This document shows, piece after piece, positions 10,895 through 22,252 of a stretch of 64,000 nucleotides of DNA. A program made the translations under genes and the position numbers. Position 1 is the stretch's first letter, and each line of letters starts with the position of its first letter. Source of the DNA: Flammulina velutipes (lineage: Eukaryota > Basidiomycota > Agaricomycetes > Agaricales > Physalacriaceae); the NCBI GenBank assembly GCA_011800155.1, contig CM022369.1, positions 682,001 to 746,000 on the forward strand, written 5' to 3'. A model generated the notes under the pieces. It was not told the origin of the DNA and made no database searches. It saw nothing but the letters and a program-made list of their open reading frames with translations.

Positions 10895-13800
10895 GGAGAC
10901 TATCTCTCCCCATGCCGACTTTTGCCTTTTTCTCTTACCATCGCATCTATTCCCCTCCCACCTATTTTCATCGCACGGGCATATCATTCAAGATTTCTTT
11001 ACACTTCCCCCTTCACACCCCGCATTAACAGGAAATCGTACGCGTGTATTAATTGCGAAAAGTACAAATGACTCAAATGACCTATCGAGAAGAGCCCACG
11101 ACGACGAGGATGCTAGGCAGCGCCTGCTTTTCGCTCTCACGGATGCTGCTCGTAAGACCCTTGGACATACTGCTTCTTGCCACTCGATGTCCCAGGACTC
11201 GTGGTATTCATCGCTGAAGGTTGCAACGTGTTTGATGCTTTCCAGTAATCACTCCCATCGCATTGATCGATGATCGACTTTGCCTTCTACTTCCCCAGCG
11301 CAGGCGCAGTTTCTGTTTTTGCGACATGCATCTCGCCCTCCGCCACCTACCATACCTTCGTGTTCTTCCGGGGAGAATTGCTACCTCTTTGCGACAGGCG
11401 CGCCATTCATCACTTTAAATCCTTGACGAAAGTCCTTCTAGCCCCCGAAACTGACGGACGCGACATCGACTTTCTTTTTGTGTTATCAAATGCGTAATTC
11501 CAGGAGGAGACTGCGAAATGTGGGTGCAGGACAACACTCAATTCGTGGCGCCCCCTTGGCATTCTCTCGCCACTACTTCTGCCCCGAATATTGTATCAGT
11601 GATACTCTCTAGTTGTATGACAGCGTGGAATATATCCGACATGGCGGGAAGGATAGTGTGGCATCGAATCCGAATCTTAAAGTCTGTTACTTGTACTAAA
11701 CCCTTCTTGCATGTCGACAGATTTTGCTATGCCTGATTTCTTTGTTTCAGAGTTCTGGGGATACATCCTATCGCTCATTCGATGAAGCGACAGAAGACGC
11801 TTATACCGGCTGAGCTTTTCCCTACAGGATGGTTGTTTCCGATGATGCATTTCACGTCCCATCGGGAATGACACGAAGTTTCGCTATTAATCTTTAGTCC
11901 CCAAGTGTTTGCTGAATCCGACACACAGAAATTCTAGACGACGCGGAAGCGTGCTTGTGTAGAACCAACACGTTGTAAAGGCGTGGCATGTTAGTCCCTC
12001 TCCGAGTCTCCGTTAGATCGTGTGGGTTTTAGTTATCAGCCCAGCAGTTCTTGAGGCCGTTCAGTTCGAGAGTTTCAGGGTGCTGAACCTACTCTCCTGG
12101 TTTGGAGAACTTTTACACCACGTATCATCGATGAAGTCTTGGTGGCCGCTGAGTTTATAAATTGGACAGTTTGTGAGTGGAGTAGCTCCATACGTATCAG
12201 AATTTCTCTCGGTTGTCACAGAAGAGCGCGATGTACCACTAAGAATTTCAACTGGCAATTATGTTCTCAGCCTTTGCGCAGGCGACAGGTTTACTAGGGG
12301 AGAGTTCATCTCGAGGCAGAAATGACAGAGATGGCATCCATTTGTCCTGAGTTGTGAGAAGGGTTTTATCTTCATATGACTATTTTCGTAGATTTTGATC
12401 CGCCACTGTGGCGTGTAGGTTGTGAATTGTACAATCGCTATATTTGAAGGCTTGACAATGTATTACTACCACGAATTAGAAAGATATCTATTTCAAACTA
12501 TACTAGTTGACTGAGATGATGCTAATAGCATGGGTACCATCCATAATTCAAGAATCTTTGAGTGAAGGCGCAAAACCTACTCGGTAATTACCATATTGAT
12601 TAAAATTTTCGCCTCGAGGCTCGTAGCTAGCTCACATATTAGGCTTTACTATGTTCATTCGGCGTATATAGCGAATAATCGCGCAAACAAAGCTCTTCGG
12701 GTCTCGGGAACCATTATTAAGCTTAAGTCCTTGTCCTGAAAATGGTCAGCTCAATCTAGGTGTGCTTGTTCTCTCTGGCCCACCGTGAGGGAGAAGGTGA
12801 GTGCGGGTATTACTCTGTAATTAATCTTCCTAGAAAATTGAATTATCTACCGCCTACAGGATCGGATGATTTGGTGAATGCAATAGCTCCCAACGTTAAC
12901 TCGAAGGACATTTGGCGATCGTGGCGCAAATCGAGCTCCCTGCTCCGGCTCTGGTAAACTTTCGAAGAAAATACCCAGTCCGACTCTTCTCAGAAGCTAG
13001 AACCACGAGCATACCCTAAGCGCTCGACCGTGCGCTCTGGTATTGTGGCGAGGAATACGATCTTTCATCGAGGTAGACGTGTTTCTCACAATTATTTGGT
13101 TAAGTATTGTGCACTGACTTTACCCATCCATGTAAGCGAGTGTGACGGCGCGACTCTTAGGAAAGATATCTATTCGATGAAATCAGTCGATGAATGATCG
13201 TTGAGATTTACTCTGTCTTGTCATATGTCTATACGACCCAGGACACTGAGAACTATGAGAGCTCCAGACTGTCATCCGGGATCGAGTGTTCAGCGATATC
13301 GAGAGTAGACTGCGGAGTGATAGTATGCGAGGTCAACGCCTGAGCGAGAGCTAGAGCCCTTCAAAACAGTCGTTTCGCCTTGGATCGCAGCGCGTGGTCA
13401 ATATTTTGTGCAGCGTACGCTCACAGTCTCGACGTTGACATACTGCGCGCCGCTGCCGGCAACCTAAACATAGCATGAGGAATGTATTGCCTGTTTGCCA
13501 ATACATTGTTTGTTTATCGATGTTCATCTTCAGGCTCCTCCAGAAATTATTCAAAGTCATGAACAACAGGAAATGGCTTGCCAGGATTTAATTACGGCCA
13601 TTTGCCATCAATCTAACGATCCCCCCGCTACGCCGATTAGTACACGGGAAGGGCCTCGTTCCAATGGCATTCTGGTTCATCAGACGTTTGAATTGGTGAA
13701 AGAGCGTATCGGTGCCTTTTCAGCTCCCATGAAGTCTCATGAGTTGCTTTCCAAGCCGACACTAGTCGCACAACCATCGATTCTGTCGGGCGTTCCCCTA

Positions 13801-15269
13801 TGCCTATCCGAAGCCAGAACAGTATTGATGCCGCCAATAGAATAATGTAATGTGATGGCAGTCTGAGTGCTTTTTGAGCACATGCGGCTTAGAAGGCCTC
13901 TTATTCACATACGATTTATCAAGATTTTGTGACATATGTAAGGGAGCGCCACACATACAGTTTAAGCCCAGAACATCTGATCAGGGATATTATGAATCCA
14001 GCAGCAACAGCTAGCATGCATGTTCTCTTGAGATACTCAGTAGACATATCTGATTCAATTATCTTTATAAAAGCCTTGAGCAATGGTAAGATGAACGTAT
14101 CCGATAACCCACCGATTGACAGTCCGCCCTTTACTGAATGCTCCTTCTTAAAGGTGAGAGCTGTGGGTACGCCCTCGTCAACCTTCTCCGGAATGAAGTA
14201 AAGGCTCGGCGATTCGACGTGCTCCCTAGTACTTAGAACGAGGCCACGTTAGGCAGTTTCATGATCGGGGATGTGCTTGTATACGCGAATTGGTTACTGG
14301 ATTCTCAGAGGCAGGGAATCTATTCATGTCATGAGGGAACAAGGTCGACACGGAGTATCCAGATATCCGGGAAGGGCTATCCCGTTTGGAACAAGGCGAT
14401 CTCAGATGAGTCTGCCCATTCGAGCCCTGGCTGTACGAACGGACGGAGGTACCAACATTGAATCTAAGACGAGGTGCGTCACGGGTAGAAATATAATATG
14501 TGAGCACATTAAGAAGCACGAGGCATGGAAGAGGAGATATACCTTTGTTTACGGTAGTGAAGCATGGTAAATTCGTCGGCGTAGAAACTAAAGATGAGAC
14601 ACTTTCAATATTAATATTCATAGAGTACCAGATGATTTACCACTAAGTCCGAGGAACCTAGCGTATTGAATTCTACACTGGAGGGTTTGTGGCACGTTAG
14701 AAAGGCGATATGCGTTGGAAGTGTAAGCATGCCGCTCTTGGTTTGACCCATATCAGATCAAAACCTGTCGGCAGCTCGAATAAGCGATAACTAAGTTGGC
14801 TCACTCACGTTAGCTAGCCATACATCATCAAGGTGTTCGAACGAACGCAAAACGAACGTGTCTTGTGATCCCGACGTTTACAGTAATGCGTCACTTTCCC
14901 AGACTTTCCCACAAAAGATCGTCACACTTCTGTGACTGTGCTCCTCATCAAGCGACACGACTCGAAGGCAGTCCAACGACGAGCGGCTCGACCTTGTTCG
15001 CCACTTAACGACCAAAAACTTCTGGATAACGATATATTGACTGTGACATTCATTTCCTACAAACACCTCATCTTCAAACCGACTTTCGAAACATTAATCT
15101 TGCAATGTGGTACGAACAGATACCCCCATCTATTCTGCACCAAAATGGGAAATAATCTTGTATGAATTCCTCTAGGTGTGATAACTGCCTCTTAGTCCTT
15201 CCATTGGTGAGCCTGTTCTTCGATAACACTACCTGATTGGCTCAAGCTTCATCGCAGAGGGGTGGTGCC
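10895..15269. other. Gene-poor stretch after bHLH factor A
   Basis: About 4.4 kb without a gene I can support. The first kilobase (to about 11.9 kb) is pyrimidine-rich and could be a long 3' UTR. From about 12 to 14.9 kb the sequence is more AT-rich and stops occur often in all frames. The longest ORF is 116 codons (13495-13845, +); it matches nothing I know and lacks neighbouring exons. No terminal repeats, target duplications or reverse-transcriptase motifs were found by eye. Confidence 0.5.
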
Positions 15270-16184
15270 ATGGCGTGGGCGGTGTTCGTTGCGGTTCGTG
15301 GATATTAACTCTCGGCCCGACCAGATCTTTCATATAGGTTGATGCATACAGGCATACAGTATCGCAGGAGGTGTCTTTCTTCTCATCGACGGGCAATATC
15401 TCTTTTTCTTCTTTCCTGAATGGTATATTTTCTCATACCACGCCTTGCATTGGCTCAAGCCTTCTAGGTTTATCTATGGTGGTATTGGTCTGGCTGTCGC
15501 TGCTGTTGCAGTCATCAACATCTTCGCACTGTCTAATGTAAGTTCAGGTTCCCCGTCTTTGTTCCTCGTTCATGTTTACCCTTGCCTTCTAGCGATCATA
15601 CATATGGACTAGGGTGTGCAAGTTCCTCTGGCCGTTCATCATCGTCATCTCAGCAGTTCGCGCGATCCTAATGATTGTTCAACTCCAACGCGGGTACGTT
15701 CCAGCTCCGTCTTCCATTCGCTCTCCGGCTGTCGCTCGGACCTCGCATGTCCACCTTTCACATTTCCCTGTACTTTCTTGACCTTAACCACTCATTCTCG
15801 ATATTACAGGCAAGACAAAATTCAATGGGAATGCAACAACGGTGGCCAGCTCTGGACAGAATCTGCGGAAAGTGGATACGAGACATCTGCTTCTTTCCCT
15901 ACTGGATTTTGCGCAACTGGATCATCAAGCCTTCTCACAGTGTTCATTGTGGCACTTCTTGTTGATTTTGTGTGTCAGGTACGTATGGTGGATCAACGAT
16001 ACACTTCGTCATCCTCATTTGGGTGTGTAGGTGTACATGTATTTCTTAACCTGGCGCTTTTCGAAACGGTTGGAACACTACTCGAATATGAAAGGCCCGT
16101 TCAACGGCGGTAAGCTATCTCCTATGTGATTTCTGTCACTAGGCATTGACGCATCGCACTTTGGCAGGATATTATAACGCATAG
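15270..16184 (+). CDS. Four-TM membrane protein of unknown function
   Basis: Six exons, 15270-15293, 15352-15537, 15593-15693, 15810-15978, 16031-16109 and 16168-16184, give 191 aa with all phases consistent. Hydrophobic segments lie at GGVFLLIDGQYLFFFF, GGIGLAVAAVAVINIFAL, FLWPFIIVISAVRAILMIV and LLTVFIVALLVDFVCQVYMY. A Cys-containing loop (WECNNGGQLW) separates TM3 and TM4. The C-terminus is the charged tail RFSKRLEHYSNMKGPFNGG ending YYNA. I believe similar tails occur in uncharacterised agaric proteins, but cannot verify this here. The first exon (MAWAVFVA) is the least certain part: it rests on a GTTCGT donor at 15294. The gene sits between the two bHLH genes. Function unknown. Confidence 0.75.
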
Positions 16185-17470
16185 ATCTTGCATGCCCTGA
16201 CGTGCGTTTCGTGCGGCCCAGCATCTTTATTTTTCGAAAATCTTTTGGACACATATCATTAACGCCTAACTTTACGATACCCCAATGCTTTACGACGACG
16301 GTCTGTCCGTTCATGCTTATGACCCTTTCGCTCCTACTCTACGTCCCGTTGGTGATGCTTCTGTTACCTGTCGCTCTTCTGTAAACTTCAAATGACAGTC
16401 AATGCATCTCCAGGATCTGTACGCACTGTGGATGATGACGGGTCCTGATAACAGCTTCGGTTTGTATGGCTCTACACTTGTGAATAATGTTCCAGTTCCT
16501 TAATGTTGACCATTGGCCTTCAACCTTCATCACCACTGAATCCTTACGAGACAGGTCTCGAATGCGCGGGATGGACTCGAACATAAGCCAACTACTGCGA
16601 AACAATGAAAGGGTAAGCATGGATTGAAGGGGAAGACTAATTTGATACGGTGCCATTAAGTATATTGTGAAATGAAAACAGCGTTGCAGGTTCGACGACC
16701 ATGAGGAATGGAATCTGAAGAACTGTGGTCACTATATCGGTTTGTATACCGTGAACGTCCGGATTTAGTTGGTTTCACAGGTGACAGGTAGTTGAACGCG
16801 AGAGAGCTTAGAGAGGATTGTAATTGTGGGGTATCCGAGAAATCAGCGAAGGACGCTTGAGACGAGTGAGCGGCGGAAAGACAATATCGGTGACCGGATC
16901 TTGATCTGATGGGGGACGGAGGAGAACAAGTAAGTACGGATCGGTATACAGAACCAGCGATATTCAAATCCCTTGTGCTGTACAGGCGAAAAGATTATAA
17001 TGTAGAAAGTATGCGCCCTTTGGTTTCAAAGGTCCGTGAACGTAGACTTCTCGGGAGGAACCAACAGAGAGATATTTGGCGTCGCCACTGACGCCGGGCA
17101 GGTCAAAGGGCCAATCGTGCGAACTGAGCCTGACGGGGATTCGAAAACAAACGAACCGGTTCATTTCTGAAGCTTTCTCCAGATGGGGATGCAGGGCCGG
17201 CGAAAGCAGTGATATTTAGTTCCCGCGGAGGCAAATCACCCCTCATCTCTTTCCCCTCCTCCTCTACCAGCCTTTTTCTACTTTCTCCCTTCCACCAGTT
17301 TTCTTCGCAGCGTCGCCAGCAACACTTGATCACCGTTGTTGCCCGCCACTCGTATGTGCCACTTGTCATCGCTCCGCTTTTCAGCGCTCACTCATTTTTG
17401 CGCCACAGTTGCACATTCTATTTGTCTCTTTATTCGTCTTTTATTTGCAGCCTAGACACTTCCTCCCGAC
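16185..17470. other. Intergenic region ahead of bHLH factor B
   Basis: About 1.3 kb. The last 250 bp are strongly pyrimidine-rich (CT tracts at about 17225-17300), as in promoters and 5' leaders of highly expressed fungal genes. The longest ORFs here (about 100 codons, either strand) show no recognisable domain and are treated as chance. Confidence 0.45.
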
Positions 17471-18457
17471 ATGTCCTTCGAGAACGTCCTTACGCAGTCC
17501 GCCCCTCATGATAGCCCCTTCATGCCCATGGCTTCGACCATGGATGGTATGGATTATCTTCAATATCCTCCATCGCCCAGCCCTGCTTTCACGGGCAGCA
17601 TGAGTAGTACGTTCGTCTTTTCCAGCCGTTATCGCAGATCTGACCACTCAATTAGATTCAGCGGAGTTTGATGGGCTCATTTCAGGTCAGATGGGCGACT
17701 ACATGTATACAGCATCGCCTTTCAGCAACACTTCTCCCCAGCCGTACATGCCTGGGGATGAGCTGAGCATTTCTCCTCGCGCCATGATTTCCAACATCAG
17801 CGATAACGAGCGCTCGTCTGGCCGCCGAAGCCGCGCTTCCAACGGCTCGGCTGGCTCCCCCCCTTCCATTCCTTATGCTGCCACTATTCCGCGCGCAACT
17901 CGCTCTGACCGTTACGATCCCATGTCGTCTATTGGACGTCGCAATTCCACTACCTCGCGGAGGGTCCAGAAGGCCAGGAGACGACGAAATTCTGACGAGT
18001 CTGACGAGGACGAAGATGACGAGGAATACCAGGGCTCCAACGCTTCAAGTGGCCCGATGGAGAAGTGAGTCGTAATATTATTGCTCAGTATCCGAGCTCA
18101 TCATACTTCCTTCCAAGCCGTCGGGAATCTGTTCGTCAGCAGCGCATCGAGTCCGAGCAGCGACGACGAGACGACCTCCGTAGGCACTATGATCAGCTTC
18201 GTGACGTGCTACCACCTCAACAAGTGAGGCTCAGCAAGGTCAGCATCCTTGCCAAAGGTTCGTACACACATTTGATGTCCTCTTTGTTACTGTCTGACTG
18301 TATTCCAGCAACCGAGTACATCCGTGAACTTGAGGTGAAGAACAGTCACGAGGTTTCAAAAGTCGAGAACTTGACTGCCGAAATCACTCGTCTTCGTCAA
18401 GTTCATGATACCCTCATCGCTCGCGCGTTGCCTCAGCTCCACTTGTCGGAGTACTGA
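17471..18457 (+). CDS. bHLH transcription factor B
   Basis: Exons 17471-17606, 17656-18064, 18118-18257 and 18309-18457 give 277 aa. The N-terminus is Ser/Pro-rich with an acidic run (SDESDEDEDDEEYQ) before the DNA-binding part. The basic region is RQQRIESEQRRRDDLR, helix 1 YDQLRDVLP, the loop contains RLSKVSILAK, and helix 2 ATEYIRELE leads into a short coiled coil (VENLTAEITRLRQVHD). The basic region and helix 1 closely match bHLH factor A, and an intron interrupts both domains at the same place, just before helix 2 (Ala-Thr-Gln/Glu), in the same phase. The two are therefore likely duplicates. The DNA target is not predictable beyond an E-box-like site; position 5 is Arg, as in A. Confidence 0.88.
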
Positions 18458-20248
18458 TCGTGCTACTCCCCGAACCACCCCAAAAAGTGTCGGTTGTCAG
18501 ACGGACGAGAATCCGGTGACACTGCTTTGATTCTGAACGGACCATTTTCTATTATCCCATATTTTATACGCATCTATCTCCCACCACCACCGCCATCACC
18601 ATCCCTTTCCTGTCCATGGGGCGCTCATTGATTTTGCCCTCCGTCACCGACGCTTTTGTTGTTCAGGATTTTGCAGCTGTGCTGTGCTTTCGCTTATGCG
18701 AGGCTCGTACGATGGCAGACAATGGACTACTGGACGACGATGGACTACTAAACCTTGGATGGCGATACCGACGCAAGACTAGAGACAGCGCTTGAGGCGT
18801 TTATCTCCGTTCATCACTTTGTTGTGTTGAGCGTCGAGTGCGTGCTTCGCCTGCTCTCAAGTACTATCTTGTTTTTTTTTCTACGTCGCTTCATCCCCGG
18901 TTTAACTCCAGCCCATCAGTGCGCTCGTAGGCGGATCCTTCACTGGATCCGTGCCTCGCGCACCGCCGATACACTGGCATCGATTCAATGGTCTCTTCTG
19001 TCGCCAACCTCAACCTCAATCCTCCTACAATCAAATCGCGCGTGTCCGTTCCCGACGGGTATTCAACGGCGCCCTCTTCCACGGCCGCCCTCGCATGATA
19101 TTTATCGCTTGATTTATGTCTCGTCCAACGCTTTCCATTATTTTAATAACACCATCCAGAGGATTTGACGATTGATCACCGTGCTCGCCCTCCCTAGGTG
19201 TCCTACCTCCTACCTCTCCTACCCCAGTACACTGTTTCCACGCCTTCGCGCATTGGTATGGCTCTACCGACATCCAATCCTGCCTATCGCTCGCTCTGGA
19301 CGAGCTCACACACCTCTGCAGGTCTGATGTGTTGCTCTGCACATAGATCGGGTTGTGCGAACGAAGCATAGCTTTTGGCGGATGGGATCGATGTGCCAGT
19401 TCACTTCGATTCGGTTGTGGACGGCCACTTATCATTTGGATCTCCGATTCTCTGGACACGAAGTGGTGGCGTTCAGTTTGTCTTCCTTCAGCCATAGAGT
19501 GTTCTTCGTTTGTCTCCCGCTTTGTTAGCTGGTGATTGACGTCGAAGGACATTCTTCGGCAGGAGTTGAGGGCAGAGATTTGATACAGCTAGCTCTGTCC
19601 ATCTCTCTAGAACTGATTGTTGGCGCTTTTGCACCGCTCACCCTTCATTGACATGGATCGTATCCGTATGTCGCCGTCACACGCGCAATACCGTATCTGC
19701 CTTTTATGCTTCTTATGACCAATCCCGTACATTCTCCTCGCGATTGTGGTACCACCCGCCCCCTTTCACAGCATGTCCTCCCTTCCCCTCGGTGACGGAC
19801 TGCTACTTATGGCCCACTTTCCTACTTACTCGTTTATGCTACATCATTTCCGAAACGTTGACGACTGACTCTTCTGCACCCATGAAGAGCTAGGGCTGCA
19901 CTGTATTTTTGTACGTGTAATTACTGTGTAGCTTACGACTTGTACGATAACTCAATGTCACAACGTTGACTACTCATCATGCGTGATTTCCGTTACAAGA
20001 CCGAGGCTGAAGCGCTTGCGGTCAACGGCAGTCTGGTGCCATGGATGATGGATGTCACAGCAGCTCGTCAAACTGAAAATCATCACCTCCCTGGTTTGAC
20101 ATATGTACCGTACCCGAGGTTTATGACTCAACCAACACGATGCAAGCCTCGAGGCGAACACCACATAGAGTATTTTGCTATACTTATGTGTTCTAGATAC
20201 CTTACGCCAGTGGATGATTATCGCTACGTAGAAAGTTCTAGGACTGTT
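18458..20248. other. Intergenic region between bHLH factor B and LTV1
   Basis: About 1.8 kb between two convergent stops. It is rich in pyrimidines on the + strand and could be a long bHLH-B 3' UTR. A 137-codon ORF at 18755-19168 (+) has a biased, low-complexity translation and I do not regard it as a gene. No repeats or RNA gene seen. Confidence 0.45.
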
Positions 20249-22059
20249 CTACAGTTTCTTCATGCCAACTTTCGTGTCCTTTGCCCTCCTAGCTTGCAAC
20301 TTGAACTCATGCCCAAATTCTTCTTTCGTCGCCTTCTTTTCAACTCGCCGCAAAGCACGTTCAGCCTTGACTGCTGCCTTGCGGGCTTTCTTGGATTCCG
20401 ATGACTCGTCCCGGGGACGCGTAATGGTTTCGGGACGGGGATCTGGAAGAAAGGAGTTAGAAGAAGAGACGGGGGATGACAATAAAATTACATTTAGGAA
20501 TCGACTCTTCCGAAGGAGCGGCGTGCGCAGGTTTCGGTGGTTTGGTTTGGGTTCCGGGGACGAAAGGGAGCCCAGTTTTAGGATCTAGGACGATCTGTGG
20601 CACATGTTTTGGGTGGCGCGCGCGAATGAGCCGAGGGTGATTTTCGAGGTTAGAGTAGGTCGCTAGGAAAGGATGAGTTGTTAGGAGAGTGTGAAAAATG
20701 GAACCCACAAAGCATAGTTTCGCAGTCCCATCGGTCTTTTTTATCCTCTTCGTGGTTAACGAATAGCTCTTCGTCGAGAGTCTCTTCATCAGCATAAGAA
20801 ATCCTAATCCGCTCATCTTGGCCCATCGCGCGTCGTATGGTGTCGAGCTTCTCAGTTCCACTGTCACCTTGAAGCTTAGGCTTAAGTTTGCGACCGAGAA
20901 TCTCGAAATCGTCGAGGAATTCATTCATCATGGATTCGAAGTCCTCTCGGCTGGTAATGAGCTCGGGAGTGTCATCAGAATCCGACTCGTCAGAGAGAGA
21001 TTCCTCTGGATCTTCATCTTCGTTGTATTGTTTGAGCATCACCTACCATTGAATGTTAGATGGTGCTTTGACAATATCCAAGAAATGTCACCTGATCAAA
21101 TTGTTCGTCCAAAGTTTGCAACGCATCCGTCCGAGATATGCTGGAGCTACTCATGCTATATCCCGACGCTTCGCTTGAACCCTTCCGTCTTTTCTTGCCA
21201 CCGAGAACAGAAATAGCTGGGAGACCGGACACGGTGTCTCCTCCTTCAGAATTCTCGTCCCCATAGTCACTGGTTGGCGATGTAGATGCCTGGTTCTCTT
21301 TGAAGCGGGCAAACCGAGTCTCCCAACTAGCATCGTCGCTGCCTGCGGATTGGCCCGTAGATACGTCGTGGTCTGCATCTCCGTCCTCGAAGAAGGGGAA
21401 TTCTTCGTCATCGCTGCCACGCTCTCCGTCTTGCACAAGTGTGCCGAAAAAGTCATCATGGAGATCATCTTCCACAAACGCGTCATCCTCTAGTGCCTCG
21501 AGCGCCTGTCTGAGATGTGGGTCCAAATCAGGTTGGAAACCAGATATACTGTCTGGAACAGCCTGCTGTGACTCGTAATTTCTGGGTAGCTCCGAAGAGG
21601 ATGGCAAGACACCCTGAGGTAGATCTCGTAGTATTGGGCTGGCTTTCTTATCTGCAGCTTTGCCTTTCTTCGAGATGGATGGGGCCTCTATGAGCACGCT
21701 GTCTACGCCATCTTCTTGTACGCCGACTGGCCGTAGATGTTGCATGTAATCGTATTCAGAGTCGTTGTAATAGACTCCGTATAGCGCCGCTTCGCCTACG
21801 GTTGTTGTGCTTTCATCCTCTGCTTCGGCAGCCAATAAGTATTCGAGTTCTGCCCGTGTCTTCCCCTGCGTAAGACGAGTATTGAGACAATATGCATTGA
21901 TGATTGATTTAAATCGACCTTTTTCTCATTCTCTCGAACAACGGGTTTGAGGACATGGGTGGCGGCGTCCGAGTCGTGAATAAGAGGATCTCGCTGGGAT
22001 CTATGAACGAGCTGAAAGTGCTTTGCGCCTGGTTGTCGAAAGATTGACTTGGGAGGCAT
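20249..22059 (-). CDS. LTV1: Small-subunit ribosome assembly factor LTV1
   Basis: LTV1 escorts pre-40S particles and is released after phosphorylation late in cytoplasmic maturation. Five exons, 21919-22059, 21092-21865, 20709-21042, 20492-20662 and 20249-20442, give 537 aa. The N-terminus MPPKSIFRQPGAKHFQLVHR is the family hallmark, followed by SQRDPLIHDSDA. The middle carries YDYMQHLRPVG and a long acidic region. The conserved C-terminal half has EDFESMMNEFLDDFEILGR, then TYSNLENHPRLIR, and the protein ends in a basic helix rich in Lys/Arg (KAERALRRVEKKATKEEF). All four introns are 46-53 nt. It is divergent from TAF2. Confidence 0.93.
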
Positions 22060-22252
22060 GATAGTAAAATTTGAAAGATTGTTTATTGATTACGTCATCA
22101 GCTGCTCTCTTGCTTCCACCACGTCCCGCTGACTAGGTGGCCGGCCAACTTCGACTCTTTCTCTATCCACTTGTCGTCGCCGCTGCCAACGACGACCAGA
22201 AAACTTCCTCACGCTGGCTATAAGCTCGAATTCATAACGAAATCACGGTGTC

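Noticed and set aside
12477..13174. Direct repeat GAAAGATATCTATT near 12478 and 13161
   Set aside because: A 14-mer of this composition is expected several times by chance in 64 kb; flanks do not extend the match.
13495..13845. 116-codon ORF in the gene-poor stretch
   Set aside because: No family resemblance and no neighbouring exons; expected by chance in 4.4 kb.
15111..15161. Short ORF beginning MWYEQIPPS, like complex I subunit NDUFA1
   Set aside because: Only the first few residues resemble the family; it stops after 16 codons and no downstream exon completes it.
18755..19168. 137-codon ORF downstream of bHLH factor B
   Set aside because: Biased composition, no recognisable domain and no flanking exons; more likely untranslated sequence.
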